From: G965115915 sp965115915
Lineage (GTDB): Bacteria; Pseudomonadota; Gammaproteobacteria; Eutrophobiales; Eutrophobiaceae
Length of the DNA stretch: 64,000 nt
Direction: 5' to 3'
NCBI GenBank assembly: GCA_965115915.1
Contig: OZ220483.1
Location: 248,001-312,000 of the forward strand
The notes under the pieces are model-generated. The model saw nothing but the letters and a program-made list of their open reading frames with translations. It was not told the DNA's origin and ran no database searches. A program made the position numbers and the translations under genes. The number at the start of each line of letters is the position of its first letter. Positions within the stretch are counted from its first letter, which is position 1. This document shows positions 43,842-52,812 of this stretch, piece after piece.

Positions 43842-45257
43842 TTATTTGATGACAATGAATGCCGCGTTGTTGCCACGGACGATGCGAAACAGCAGATAGT
43901 CTTCCTTGCCACCCACCTCGCGCAGAAACTCCTTGAGGTTCCTGACCAGGGTGCCATTGACGGAGGTAACGATGTCTCCAGGCCGTAACTTGCCTTGCCA
44001 GGCGGGACCGTTCTTGGGCAGGGAGACGATGACTACCCCCTCGATCTTGCCATAAAGGGGATTGCCCTCGCCGATATCGCCGACCCGGACTCCATCCAGC
44101 AGACGGTTGACCAAGTTCGGTTTTTTCAGGTCTCCGCCGTGTTTCGCAGCGGTTTTTTCGCCGATGACCACAGTCAGTGTCCGCAGCACGCCGTTACGCA
44201 GGATACGGAAGCGTACTTTCTCCCCGACGGGTAGCAGACCGATGCGGTTTCTCAGAGCGAGCGAGTTCTTTATCGGTTTGCCTTCCACGGCCACGATGAT
44301 ATCGCCAGCGCGCAGGCCAGCGTTTGCCGCCGGCGAGTCTTCCAGCAGTCGCACGATGACCGCCCCTTGCTGTGCATCGACACCGAATGCCTTTGCCAGA
44401 TCCGGATTCAGATCCTGGGTAAGGGCGCCGAGGAAGCCGCGTTCGACGCGCCCGGTTTTCTGCAATTGCTCGACAACGTACAAGGCCAGATTGATCGGGA
44501 TGGCGAAGCCGATCCCGATATTCCCGCCAGTGCGGGAAAATATGGCTGTGTTGATGCCCATGAGTTCACCGCGCAGATTGACCAGGGCACCGCCGGAATT
44601 TCCCGGGTTGATGGCGGCGTCCGTCTGTATGAAATCTTCATACCCTTCTATGCCAAGGCCACTGCGTCCCAGTGCGCTGACGATGCCGGAGGTCACGGTA
44701 TGTTCCAGGCTGAACGGGTTGCCGATGGCCACCACAAAGTCGCCCACGCGCAGCTTGTCCGAATCGGCGGGCCGGATCGCCGTCAGATTTTCCGCCGGAA
44801 TACGAATGACCGCAATATCCGTTTCCGGGTCACTGCCGACCAGTTCCGCCTGAAACTGGCGACCGTCGAGCATGGACACGGTAATCTGTAGCGCGTTGGC
44901 GATGACGTGGCTGTTTGTCAGTACCAAGCCCTGTTGTGCATCCACGATAACGCCGGAGCCCAGGCTTTGCGTCCTGCGTTCAAGCTGTTGTTCCGGTATG
45001 TTGAAAAAGCGACGGAAGAACGGATCGGAAAACAACGGGTTCTGCTGTAGCTTGATACGTCCTTCGGTGGAGATGTTGACTACTGCGGGGGTTACCCGAT
45101 TGAGCATCGGGGCCAGTGTCGGTGGCTCGCCCTTGCCATCGTCCAGCCAGGGTAGACGGGCGTCGACTCGATTGCCAGACAGCGCGATGATGGCCAGGAG
45201 CAGCAATATGCATGGCCCGTAGCCCAGGCTGCCGGAGGTACGTGGTGGCTGCGTCAT
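43842..45257 (-). CDS. degQ: Do-type periplasmic serine protease
   Basis: 471 residues, DegP/DegQ family quality-control protease. Signal segment near residues 14-33, then trypsin-like domain with histidine in LTNSHVI, aspartate in DPETDIAVIR and catalytic serine in NPGNSGGALV, and two PDZ domains (FLGALTQ... and ...GVVIVSLPKNGPAWQGKLR). It acts in the periplasm on misfolded outer-membrane proteins. Upstream on the same strand lies the small heat-shock gene. Confidence 0.93.
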   Translation of the reverse strand: MTQPPRTSGSLGYGPCILLLLAIIALSGNRVDARLPWLDDGKGEPPTLAPMLNRVTPAVVNISTEGRIKLQQNPLFSDPFFRRFFNIPEQQLERRTQSLGSGVIVDAQQGLVLTNSHVIANALQITVSMLDGRQFQAELVGSDPETDIAVIRIPAENLTAIRPADSDKLRVGDFVVAIGNPFSLEHTVTSGIVSALGRSGLGIEGYEDFIQTDAAINPGNSGGALVNLRGELMGINTAIFSRTGGNIGIGFAIPINLALYVVEQLQKTGRVERGFLGALTQDLNPDLAKAFGVDAQQGAVIVRLLEDSPAANAGLRAGDIIVAVEGKPIKNSLALRNRIGLLPVGEKVRFRILRNGVLRTLTVVIGEKTAAKHGGDLKKPNLVNRLLDGVRVGDIGEGNPLYGKIEGVVIVSLPKNGPAWQGKLRPGDIVTSVNGTLVRNLKEFLREVGGKEDYLLFRIVRGNNAAFIVIK

Positions 45258-45490
45258 TCAGTGGTGGATTCAGGGTATATGGGGACGTTGTCTTGCAACC
45301 GCGGCGCCGCGGAGTTTCAGTACCATAGTCGCATGTGTGATAAAAGCGGTATCCACGGCTTTTTGTGCAGCTCGGTGTGGCAGCAAGTTTATCAAATTCC
45401 CGTACCCGGACAAAGATGACGGTTCCGGCAACCCGTATCCGAGTTCAGACAGACGTGCAGCCTGGAAGTTGCCGAGGGCGGGAAAGCAAA

Positions 45491-45514
45491 GGCCGGCACC
45501 AGGTGGTGCCGGCC
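45491..45514 (-). terminator. rho-independent terminator of hsp20
   Basis: On the minus strand a perfect stem GGCCGGCACCA/TGGTGCCGGCC with a 2-base loop is followed by TTTGCTTT. It begins 22 bases after the hsp20 stop. Confidence 0.8.
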
Positions 45515-45535
45515 TGCATGGGTTTCCCTGGAGGT

Positions 45536-45982
45536 TCAGGACTGCACCTGGATGCGGCGTGGCTGTGCCTGTTCCTGCCGGGGGATATGCACCTCAAGTA
45601 CGCCATTGTTGCAGCGGGCGTTGATACGGTCCGTTGCATAATCATCTGCCAGCGAGAAGCGGCGACAGAAGGTGCCGGAGACGCGCTCGGCATGTATCGT
45701 CTGAGTGGCTTCTTCCTGTACTGGATGGAGATGGCGTTCGCCCTTGATGGTAAGCACCCCCTTTTCCCGCATGATCTCTATGTTGTCCGGATCCACTCCG
45801 GGCAGATCCAACTGTATCACGCAGGCGTCCGCGGTCTCTTTGACATCTACCGCAGGATACCACTGGCTGTCGCTTTCACCGCCGCTGAAATCCCGGGCCA
45901 GGCTGGACCAGACCGCCGGGCCAGTGCCGTTGCGTAAGCGGCTGAGCAGATTCCAGGGCTGATATTCTACTAGCATGGTCAT
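45536..45982 (-). CDS. Hsp20/alpha-crystallin small heat-shock protein
   Basis: 148 residues. The alpha-crystallin domain spans about residues 40-140: DVKETADACVIQLDLPGVD, GVLTIKGER, RRFSLADDY and the I-x-I tail-like HIPRQEQ. It holds unfolding proteins for refolding by DnaK. The ATG at 45982 follows a GAGGAGAAAAACC ribosome site; an upstream in-frame ATG has none. It has its own sigma-32-type promoter and a strong terminator, so it is a single-gene unit. Confidence 0.92.
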   Translation of the reverse strand: MTMLVEYQPWNLLSRLRNGTGPAVWSSLARDFSGGESDSQWYPAVDVKETADACVIQLDLPGVDPDNIEIMREKGVLTIKGERHLHPVQEEATQTIHAERVSGTFCRRFSLADDYATDRINARCNNGVLEVHIPRQEQAQPRRIQVQS

Positions 45983-46049
45983 GGTTTTTCTCCTCGTTGT
46001 GTTCGATGTCAATCAGGAATGATTCCCGATGCCATTTCATTGCCTCTTA

Positions 46050-46077
46050 ATATGGGGACTGTGAACCGACTATCAAG
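46050..46077 (-). promoter_or_regulatory. sigma-32 (heat-shock) promoter of hsp20
   Basis: On the minus strand, CTTGAT (46077-46072), a 14-base spacer, then CCCCATAT (46057-46050). This closely matches the heat-shock consensus CTTGAA-N13-15-CCCCATNT and lies about 70 bases before the hsp20 start. Confidence 0.85.
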
Positions 46078-46084
46078 CGCGGAC

Positions 46085-46160
46085 GCAGTCGTGCTGCGTG
46101 TCAACCGCTGTCGGCTAATGCAGTCCTTATGCCTCGGCCGTGTGTTTCATCGGCAGTGCG
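46085..46160 (+). repeat. direct repeat C, left copy
   Basis: Resembles 50780-50858, same orientation. Shared blocks: GTGT, ACCG, GTCGGCTAAT, CAG, then GCCGTGTGTTTCATC. About 25 bases after the last block each copy is followed by a sigma-70 promoter. The copies bracket the fibronectin-III gene. Confidence 0.75.
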
Positions 46161-46176
46161 TCAGGCACGTCGCGTT

Positions 46177-46205
46177 TTGACGTCTGCCCGCAAAATTTCT
46201 ATAAT
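46177..46205 (+). promoter_or_regulatory. sigma-70 promoter for the FN3 outer-membrane gene
   Basis: TTGACG, 17-base spacer, TATAAT: nearly perfect. It lies about 97 bases upstream of the gene, directly after repeat C left copy. Confidence 0.78.
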
Positions 46206-46301
46206 TCGGAAATCCAACGACTCGATGATTCCCGGTACACTGTGTGGTGCGGGTAGTGCGGATTCGAGGCAACTTTAGAAAACCGCCGGAGGGATAATGC
46301 A

Positions 46302-49300
46302 ATGTGTACAATCGGTTACAACCTGCTGGCCAAGGTACTGCAGCGCCCGACAAACCCACCTCGGGCCTTCGCTCCGGGACTGACTGCCAGCCTGCTGCTG
46401 CTGCTGGCACTGAGCGCCGCGTTCGCCCCGCAGGTTGTGCTTGCACAACCTGACAAACCCACCGAATTGCGCATCGTGGCGGAGGAGAACTTGATCACAC
46501 TGAACTGGGCCGCCGTCCCCGACACTTCCATCACGCGGTGGGAGTATCGGTTCAAGAACAAGGAACGAAGTGCTCGCGCCTGGCTCACCGTCAAGGTGAA
46601 GGGTAGCAAGGCGTCTACCCGGACCACTATCCTGGACAAGAGCACCACATCGCACGGGGGGTTGCACGGGGGTGTGGGTCAATATCAGGTGCGGGCAGTC
46701 AACGGCGACGGGGCTGGCCCCTGGTCGGATGTGGCGGAGGTGAGCATCATCAACACCGACAACCTGGCGGTGGTGTTCAGCGGCAGCGTCAGCTTGATGC
46801 GACGAGGCCTGGCCAGTCGCACTTACAACGCCAGCGTGGCGCGTAACGCCAGCGTTACCTACATGGTAGCGGTGAGTCAGGAGGCGCTCCCGTACGTAGT
46901 GAATCCGCTGGTAGTCACGTTGACGAGCAGCGATACGACCACGGCGCGGGTGAGCCCGTCCACGCTGACGTTTACCGCAGACAACGCCGAGACCCCGCAG
47001 GCGGTGACGGTAACCGGCGTTGCCGTCGGCAGTGTCACCATCAACCACGCCGCCCGCTTCCCGGGCCTCGCGCTGATTGATCCCGCGGGGACGGTTTCGG
47101 TGACGGTGACGGCAGCGGGGGCGACGGTCCCGGCCAAACCCACCGGCTTCGGCGCTACCGCTGGTCCCCGGCAAGTCACACTCGCCTGGACCGACCCCAG
47201 TGATGCCTCCATCACCGGCTGGCAGTACCGGAAGAGGGTTGCCCCTGGCAACTATGGCCTCTGGACCAACATCCCCGGTGCCACCGCCACTACCACCAGC
47301 CACACCGTCTCCGGGTTCGAGGCCAGTTCCGAATACACCTTCCAGTTGCGGGCGCTCAATGCTGGTGGCAGCGGTGCCGTCTCCGATGAGGCCACGGCTA
47401 CACCCACTATACCCGACGCCGTGGGCAATGCCCCTGTCAAGCCCATCGAATTGCGCATTACGGCGGTGGAGAACGCGATCACACTGAACTGGGCCGCCGT
47501 CACCGACACCTCCATCACGCGGTGGGAGTATCGGTTCAAGAACAAGGAACGAAGCTGGCGCGGCACGTTCCCCATCAGGATTACAGGTAGCAATGCGTCC
47601 ACCCGGGCTTATTCCTTGGACAAGAGCACCACATCGCACGGGGGGTTGCACGGGGGTGTGGGTCAATATCAGGTGCGGGCGGTCAACCCCGACGGGGCTG
47701 GCCCCTGGTCGGATGTGGCGGAGGTGAGCATCATCAACACCGACAACCTGGCGGTGGTGTTCGGCGGCGGCAGCGTCAGCCTGACCCAGGGTCTCATTGG
47801 TAGCACTAGCACCTACAACGCCGGCGTGGCGCGCAGCGCCAGTGCCACTTACACGGTAGCGCTGAGTGAGGCGGCGCTACCGTACATAGTGAATCCGGTG
47901 GAGGTCACGCTGACGAGCAGCGACACGGCCAAGGTGCGGGTGAGCCCGTCCACGCTGATGTTCACCGCAGACAACGCGCAGACCGCACAGACGGTGACGC
48001 TAACCGGCGTTGCCGCCGGCAGTGCCACCATCGGCCACGCTGCCCGCTTCCCGGGCCTCGCTCTGATTGATCCCGCGGGGACGATCGCGGTGACGGTGAC
48101 GGAACCGGCGACGGTGACGGTGCCAGTCCCGGCCAAACCTGCCAACCTGCGCGCTACTTCCGGCGACTCGGGTATTACACTCGCCTGGAACGACCCCGAC
48201 GACGCCACCATCACCGCATGGCAGTACCGATGGAAGACGGGTATTGCCGATTACGGCCCCTGGACCAATATCCCCGGCGCCACCGCCACTACCACCATGT
48301 ACACCGTCACTGGGCTCACCGCCGGTACCACCCACACCTTCCAGGTGCGGGCCGTGAACACCGGTGGCAGTGGCCTTGCCTCCGATGAGGTGGTCATATT
48401 CCCGCCGGCCAGCCCTGTCGGAGTTGACATCACCGCCGGCGGCAGACAGGTCACACTAAGCTGGGACAGCGCCAATAACGCTTCCATCACCGCATGGCAG
48501 TACCAGCAGAAGGCTGGCGATGGCGACTACGGTGCCTGGACCAACATACCCGACGCCACCGCCGCTACCACCGAGTACACCATTACCGGACTCAGTTCCG
48601 GCACCGAATACACCTTCAAGTTGCGGGCAGTCAATCCCGCGGGAAACGGCCCCGAATCCCACGAGTTGAAAGCCACGCCGAACGACTGGATTGTCATCGC
48701 CGAGGTCGACGACGGCCCGCGGCTGCGTGACGACACTGCGGGCGAGACCGCTGTCACCGTCAGCCTCAGACTTGGCGTGGGCGCACCGGAAGACGGGTTT
48801 GCCATCACTGTCAGCCTGGTTCCCGGCAGCAGTGCCACCGCCGCCACTTCCTGTACCGACCCGAGCCCTGTCGATGCCGATATCTGCTACCCCGACGGTA
48901 CCACCGTTACACTCGACGAGGACGAGACCACGGCAAGCTGGATCTTCCGCATCCGTGGTGACACCACACCGGAGGGAGAGGAATCGCTCAACCTGCGGTT
49001 CGCGGTCGCCGACCGTGATGACTGGGCCCCTGCTATCCTTGCCCTGACCCTTACTGACGTCGTCGCCCCGGACACCGACACCCCGGGCGCCGACACCGAT
49101 GCTGGCGAGCGCCAGCGCCAGGTCGAGGAGCGGGTCCTGTCCCGGGTCGCCGATACCCTGCTGTCAGGCAGTGTCGCCATCCTCTCCAGCCGTATCGATG
49201 CGGCCACCGCCACCACACCTCCCGCTGCCACGGTGCGCCTCGGTGGACAGTCCGGTCTGCACGGGGCCCTGCAGGCCCTGCAGCCGGTCTTGCAGACCGG

Positions 49301-50507
49301 GACACTGCAACCGGCACAACTGCTCGGCCGCTCCGCCTTTGTGTTGCCACTGGCCGCCGTCGCCGGCAGCAGTGGCACACCACTGGACAGCCTGGCCCTG
49401 TGGGGTAGCGGCGACTACCGCCAGCTTTCCGGCAAGCTGCCAGACCCGGCCGACCCTGACGCCACACTGGATTGGGAGGGCAGTGTCACCAGTGGCTGGA
49501 TCGGTGCCGACATGCGGTTGCACCGTCAGTGGCTCACCGGGTTGGCACTGTCCTGGTCTCAGGCGCCGTTCAGCACTGAACAGGGCACCTACGACCAGGA
49601 CAGCCATCTGTTCGGGGTGCATCCTTACCTGAGTTGGTCCACCGCCAATGGCCGTGGCCAACTGTGGCTCAGTGCGGGCTACGGCTGGGGCAAATTGAGC
49701 GACGAAAAAGACACATCGGACAGCGAACGTGACAGTACCCTGGCGTCGGTCGCACTCGGGGGCAACCTCACGCTGCTCAGCAGCGACCGGCTGCTGCAGG
49801 GTGGCAGCAGCCAACTGCGTATCAAGACGCAGGGCGCACTGGCCGAGTTCGATATCGATGGCAACGCCACTACCCGCGCACTGAGCGTTATCGCACGCCA
49901 GTTGCGCTTCGCGCTGGAGGGACAGCATCAGCATGCCCTGTCCAGTGGGGCACTGTTCAGCCCGTCGGTGGAACTCGCGCTGCGCCATGACCACAGTGAT
50001 GCTACCGAAGGCAACGGCCTGGAGGTTGGTGGTGCGCTGCGCTATAGCGACCCCGCACTCGGCCTGACCGTGGAAGGCCGTGGCTGGGTGCTCGCTACCC
50101 ACCGCGAGGAAGATCGCAAGGAATGGGGTATCAGCGGCCTGCTGCGCATCGACCCGGGCACCGACCAGCGCGGGCTTGCGCTCAGCCTGGCCCCGCGTCA
50201 TGGCCCGGCCCAGCGCACAGACCTGGACCGTCTGCTTGACCCGAGTGCCACACCGATGGCGACACCAGCATCGGGGCAACTGGGGCTGGAGGCCGAACTG
50301 GGCTACGGTTATGGGCTGGCCGAACGCCGCGGTGTGCTGGTGCCCTTTGTCGGCACCACGCTGGACCGGATAAGCCGTGCCTACCGCTTTGGTGGCCGGT
50401 TGCAACTGGGCCCCGGGCTGAGCCTGAACCTGGAAGGGCAGCGGGAGGAACAGGGGCAACAGCCCATACGCCACAACGTCCTGCTGCACGGCGCACTGCA
50501 CTGGTAG
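46302..50507 (+). CDS. fibronectin-III repeat outer-membrane protein with C-terminal barrel
   Basis: 1401 residues. A long signal peptide (hydrophobic core about residues 32-46, cleavage near VLA-Q), then at least four fibronectin type III modules (for example ITLNWAAVPDTSITRWEYRF and VTLSWDSANNASITAWQY), two of them linked to a module with VTLTSSDT…STLTFTADNA. Around residues 800-920 is a Calx-beta/Cna-like region. The last ~330 residues form an autotransporter-like barrel with alternating aromatic strands, ending LLHGALHW. Likely surface adhesin or structural protein. GGAGGG ribosome site upstream. Strongly GC-rich, with an internal 984-base duplication. Confidence 0.85.
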   Translation: MCTIGYNLLAKVLQRPTNPPRAFAPGLTASLLLLLALSAAFAPQVVLAQPDKPTELRIVAEENLITLNWAAVPDTSITRWEYRFKNKERSARAWLTVKVKGSKASTRTTILDKSTTSHGGLHGGVGQYQVRAVNGDGAGPWSDVAEVSIINTDNLAVVFSGSVSLMRRGLASRTYNASVARNASVTYMVAVSQEALPYVVNPLVVTLTSSDTTTARVSPSTLTFTADNAETPQAVTVTGVAVGSVTINHAARFPGLALIDPAGTVSVTVTAAGATVPAKPTGFGATAGPRQVTLAWTDPSDASITGWQYRKRVAPGNYGLWTNIPGATATTTSHTVSGFEASSEYTFQLRALNAGGSGAVSDEATATPTIPDAVGNAPVKPIELRITAVENAITLNWAAVTDTSITRWEYRFKNKERSWRGTFPIRITGSNASTRAYSLDKSTTSHGGLHGGVGQYQVRAVNPDGAGPWSDVAEVSIINTDNLAVVFGGGSVSLTQGLIGSTSTYNAGVARSASATYTVALSEAALPYIVNPVEVTLTSSDTAKVRVSPSTLMFTADNAQTAQTVTLTGVAAGSATIGHAARFPGLALIDPAGTIAVTVTEPATVTVPVPAKPANLRATSGDSGITLAWNDPDDATITAWQYRWKTGIADYGPWTNIPGATATTTMYTVTGLTAGTTHTFQVRAVNTGGSGLASDEVVIFPPASPVGVDITAGGRQVTLSWDSANNASITAWQYQQKAGDGDYGAWTNIPDATAATTEYTITGLSSGTEYTFKLRAVNPAGNGPESHELKATPNDWIVIAEVDDGPRLRDDTAGETAVTVSLRLGVGAPEDGFAITVSLVPGSSATAATSCTDPSPVDADICYPDGTTVTLDEDETTASWIFRIRGDTTPEGEESLNLRFAVADRDDWAPAILALTLTDVVAPDTDTPGADTDAGERQRQVEERVLSRVADTLLSGSVAILSSRIDAATATTPPAATVRLGGQSGLHGALQALQPVLQTGTLQPAQLLGRSAFVLPLAAVAGSSGTPLDSLALWGSGDYRQLSGKLPDPADPDATLDWEGSVTSGWIGADMRLHRQWLTGLALSWSQAPFSTEQGTYDQDSHLFGVHPYLSWSTANGRGQLWLSAGYGWGKLSDEKDTSDSERDSTLASVALGGNLTLLSSDRLLQGGSSQLRIKTQGALAEFDIDGNATTRALSVIARQLRFALEGQHQHALSSGALFSPSVELALRHDHSDATEGNGLEVGGALRYSDPALGLTVEGRGWVLATHREEDRKEWGISGLLRIDPGTDQRGLALSLAPRHGPAQRTDLDRLLDPSATPMATPASGQLGLEAELGYGYGLAERRGVLVPFVGTTLDRISRAYRFGGRLQLGPGLSLNLEGQREEQGQQPIRHNVLLHGALHW
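46451..48100 (+). repeat. 984-base in-frame tandem duplication inside the FN3 gene
   Basis: The segment starting at 46451 is repeated from 47435 with an exact offset of 984 bases (328 codons) at several anchor points (for example CTGAACTGGGCCGCCGT at 46500 and 47484, and GACAACCTGGCGGTGGTGTT at 46758 and 47742). Each unit holds one FN3 module plus its partner module. Sequence identity is high in blocks, so the duplication is recent or kept similar by recombination. Confidence 0.85.
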
Positions 50508-50555
50508 TGTGAGGCACACAGGCCGCTGCGAACGTGGCCTGGGTGCAGTCCCTGC

Positions 50556-50622
50556 CACTCTCCCCCGGAGTCGCGCAAGCCGACCCCTGATGTCGCTGAC
50601 TGACGCGGTGGGGAGAAGCCTT
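50556..50622 (+). repeat. possible third copy of repeat A
   Basis: Shares CCCCCGGAGT.CGC, a CCGA…CC segment, GCTGACTG.CGCGGTGGGG and AAG with the region 15765-15832. Both copies begin about 45 bases after the stop codon of an outer-membrane protein gene. Likeness is partial. Confidence 0.4.
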
Positions 50623-50779
50623 TCCGCCAGGGGCTGACGCCTTTCGCCCCTTCTCGGGGGGAGGGGCGATAACGTGCCGGTGCTCCAATGCCCCGACAGT
50701 GCTCACGGACGTTGTTGTTCCAGCAGCGCGGGGATTGGTGGCCCTTCGTGCGTAAACAGGCATCGCGCTTTGGTGGGTT

Positions 50780-50858
50780 GCGCGTATTGCTCTGTGTGCC
50801 GACCGCCGTCGGCTAATACAGCCTTTGGTCTGAGCCGTGTGTTTCATCAGGTACCGAG
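50780..50858 (+). repeat. direct repeat C, right copy
   Basis: Second copy of the sequence at 46085-46160; GTCGGCTAAT and GCCGTGTGTTTCATC are exact. It is followed 23 bases later by the ilvB promoter. Confidence 0.75.
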
Positions 50859-50873
50859 TCGGTATATCTCCTT

Positions 50874-50902
50874 GACAGAACGCCTTTGGGCGGGTAATTT
50901 TG
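50874..50902 (+). promoter_or_regulatory. sigma-70 promoter of the ilv operon
   Basis: TTGACA (perfect -35), 17-base spacer, TAATTT. It would give an untranslated leader of about 170 bases before the ilvB GTG. A six-pair hairpin TCAGGG/CCCTGA at 51043-51060 lies just ahead of the ribosome site. Confidence 0.7.
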
Positions 50903-51078
50903 ATAAACCGACCATGAGACTGGATTGAAGCATCATTCTGCGATCTTGCTATGGCGTACTTGAAGAGAGGCGGGATGGAAACAAGACAGTCAGGGAATTT
51001 CGTTGTTTTCCTGCCATAGTGTCCTGCCCCGGGTTCGCTTTTTCAGGGATGGTGCCCTGAGGTATATGGAGACAGCCT

Positions 51079-52812
51079 GTGAGTAAAAAACGACCAGTGT
51101 TGCGCGGTGCCGAGATATTTGTGCGTGCGCTGAAAGACGAAGGTGTAAAGCATCTGTTTGGCTATCCTGGTGGTGCGGTTTTGCACATATATGATGCGCT
51201 GTACAAGCAGGATGCGGTGGAACATGTCCTGGTGCGTCATGAGCAGGGTGCTGTGCATGCTGCTGATGGCTATGCGCGCGCCACCGGCCAGCCCGGGGTG
51301 GTACTGGTTACCTCGGGACCTGGCGTGACCAACTGTGTCACCGGGATCGCTACCGCCTGGATGGACTCCATACCGCTGGTGGTGTTTACCGGTCAGGTGC
51401 ATACATCGTTGATTGGCAATGATGCCTTTCAGGAGGTGGATGCTATTGGCATTACCCGGCCCTGTGTCAAACACAATTTTCTGGTAAAGCGGGTCGCGGA
51501 CCTGGCAGACACCATGAAGAAGGCTTTTCACATTGCTACCACCGGGCGTCCGGGTCCGGTCGTGGTTGACATTCCCAAGGATGTTACCGCTGATTCCTGT
51601 CCGTACCATTATCCGAAACAGATCGAACTGCGTTCCTACCGGCCGGTCAGGCAGGGACACCCGCTGCAGATCAGAAACGCAGTGAAACTGCTTATCGGTG
51701 CGAAGAGGCTGATGATATACAGTGGGGGAGGGGTCGTCCTGGCGAATGCCAGCATGGAACTTACCCGGTTGGTACGTATGTTTCAGGCCCCGGTCACCAA
51801 TACCCTGATGGGTCTGGGGGCCTATCCGGCCAGTGACCCATTGTTCGTCGGGATGCTTGGCATGCATGGCACGTATGAGGCCAACATGGCGATGCATGAA
51901 TGCGATGTGCTATTGGCTATCGGAGCACGTTTTGATGATCGTGTGACGGGTGATCTTGAGAAGTTCTGTCCGTTGGCGAAAATCATCCATATCGATGTTG
52001 ACCCATCTTCCATTGCCAAGAATGTCCCGGTCGATGTTCCGATCGTGGGGGATGTCAAGCAGGTTTTGCAGGATATGATCGCAGTCCTTGAGGGGGACTC
52101 AAGCCGTCCGGACCCGGCGATGTTGGAGGATTGGTGGAAACAAATTCACGAGTGGCAAAAGATGGATTGCCTGCGCTACGATCGGGAGAGTGCGCTGATC
52201 AAGCCGCAATATGTGATCGAACAACTCCATGCCGTGACCGGAGGCAAGGCCTATATTACCTCGGATGTTGGACAGCATCAGATGTGGGCGGCGCAGTATT
52301 ATCCCTTTGATGAGCCAAGGCGTTGGATCAATTCAGGCGGGCTTGGAACCATGGGCTTCGGTTTGCCGGCGGCGATGGGTGTCAAGCTGGCTTTTCGTGA
52401 TGAGACTGTGGTCTGCATTACTGGCGAGGCCAGTCTGGTTATGTGTATACAGGAGCTGTCTACCTGTCTGCAGTATGATCTGTCGTTGCTGATCGTGCTG
52501 TTGAATAATCGTTATATGGGAATGGTCAGGCAGTGGCAGGAATTCTTCTACGAAAGCCGCTATTCACATTCCTATATGGAGGCGTTGCCGGATTTTGTTC
52601 AACTGGCAAAGAGTTTTGGCCATATTGGTATGCGTGTTGCCGCGGCCAGCGAGGTCAGGGACACCCTGGAGCAGGCACTGACGATGAAGGATCGCTTGGT
52701 GCTGATAGATTTTGTTACCGATCAGACGGAGAATGTGTATCCAATGATCGCGGCGGGCAAGGGGCACCATGAGATGCATCTGCCATCCGATCCGACCCGG
52801 GAACTGGCGTGA
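51079..52812 (+). CDS. ilvB: acetolactate synthase large subunit
   Basis: Catalytic subunit of acetohydroxyacid synthase, first common step to valine, leucine and isoleucine; uses thiamine diphosphate and FAD. 577 residues. Conserved: FGYPGGAVLHIYDAL, the catalytic glutamate in RHEQGAVHAADGYAR, and NNRYMGMVRQWQEFF. The ThDP motif, usually GDGS or GEGS, reads GEAS here, an unusual Gly to Ala change. GTG start with GGAGA ribosome site. The stop overlaps the ilvH start (GTGA). Confidence 0.94.
   Translation: MSKKRPVLRGAEIFVRALKDEGVKHLFGYPGGAVLHIYDALYKQDAVEHVLVRHEQGAVHAADGYARATGQPGVVLVTSGPGVTNCVTGIATAWMDSIPLVVFTGQVHTSLIGNDAFQEVDAIGITRPCVKHNFLVKRVADLADTMKKAFHIATTGRPGPVVVDIPKDVTADSCPYHYPKQIELRSYRPVRQGHPLQIRNAVKLLIGAKRLMIYSGGGVVLANASMELTRLVRMFQAPVTNTLMGLGAYPASDPLFVGMLGMHGTYEANMAMHECDVLLAIGARFDDRVTGDLEKFCPLAKIIHIDVDPSSIAKNVPVDVPIVGDVKQVLQDMIAVLEGDSSRPDPAMLEDWWKQIHEWQKMDCLRYDRESALIKPQYVIEQLHAVTGGKAYITSDVGQHQMWAAQYYPFDEPRRWINSGGLGTMGFGLPAAMGVKLAFRDETVVCITGEASLVMCIQELSTCLQYDLSLLIVLLNNRYMGMVRQWQEFFYESRYSHSYMEALPDFVQLAKSFGHIGMRVAAASEVRDTLEQALTMKDRLVLIDFVTDQTENVYPMIAAGKGHHEMHLPSDPTRELA

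Larger units (their letters stand above)
50508..51078. other. intergenic region before the ilv operon
   Basis: About 570 bases. It contains a possible third copy of repeat A (50556-50622), a small hairpin CGCCCC/GGGGCG (50645-50668), repeat C right copy, and the ilvB promoter. A short frame MAYLKRGGMETRQSGNFVVF... in the leader has only two adjacent valines and is not convincing as an attenuator peptide. Confidence 0.5.

Noticed and set aside
49164..50558. A 464-codon leftward open frame opposite the FN3 protein barrel
   Set aside because: High GC produces long antisense frames; the rightward frame has a signal peptide, modules and a barrel end. The 463-codon leftward frame at 46275-47666 is rejected for the same reason.
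50645..50668. Terminator after the FN3 gene (CGCCCC/GGGGCG)
   Set aside because: The stem is short, has an 12-base loop and no T run after it on either strand.
50940..51018. Attenuator leader peptide for the ilv operon
   Set aside because: The 22-codon frame is not enriched in Ile, Leu or Val, and no terminator with a T run follows it.
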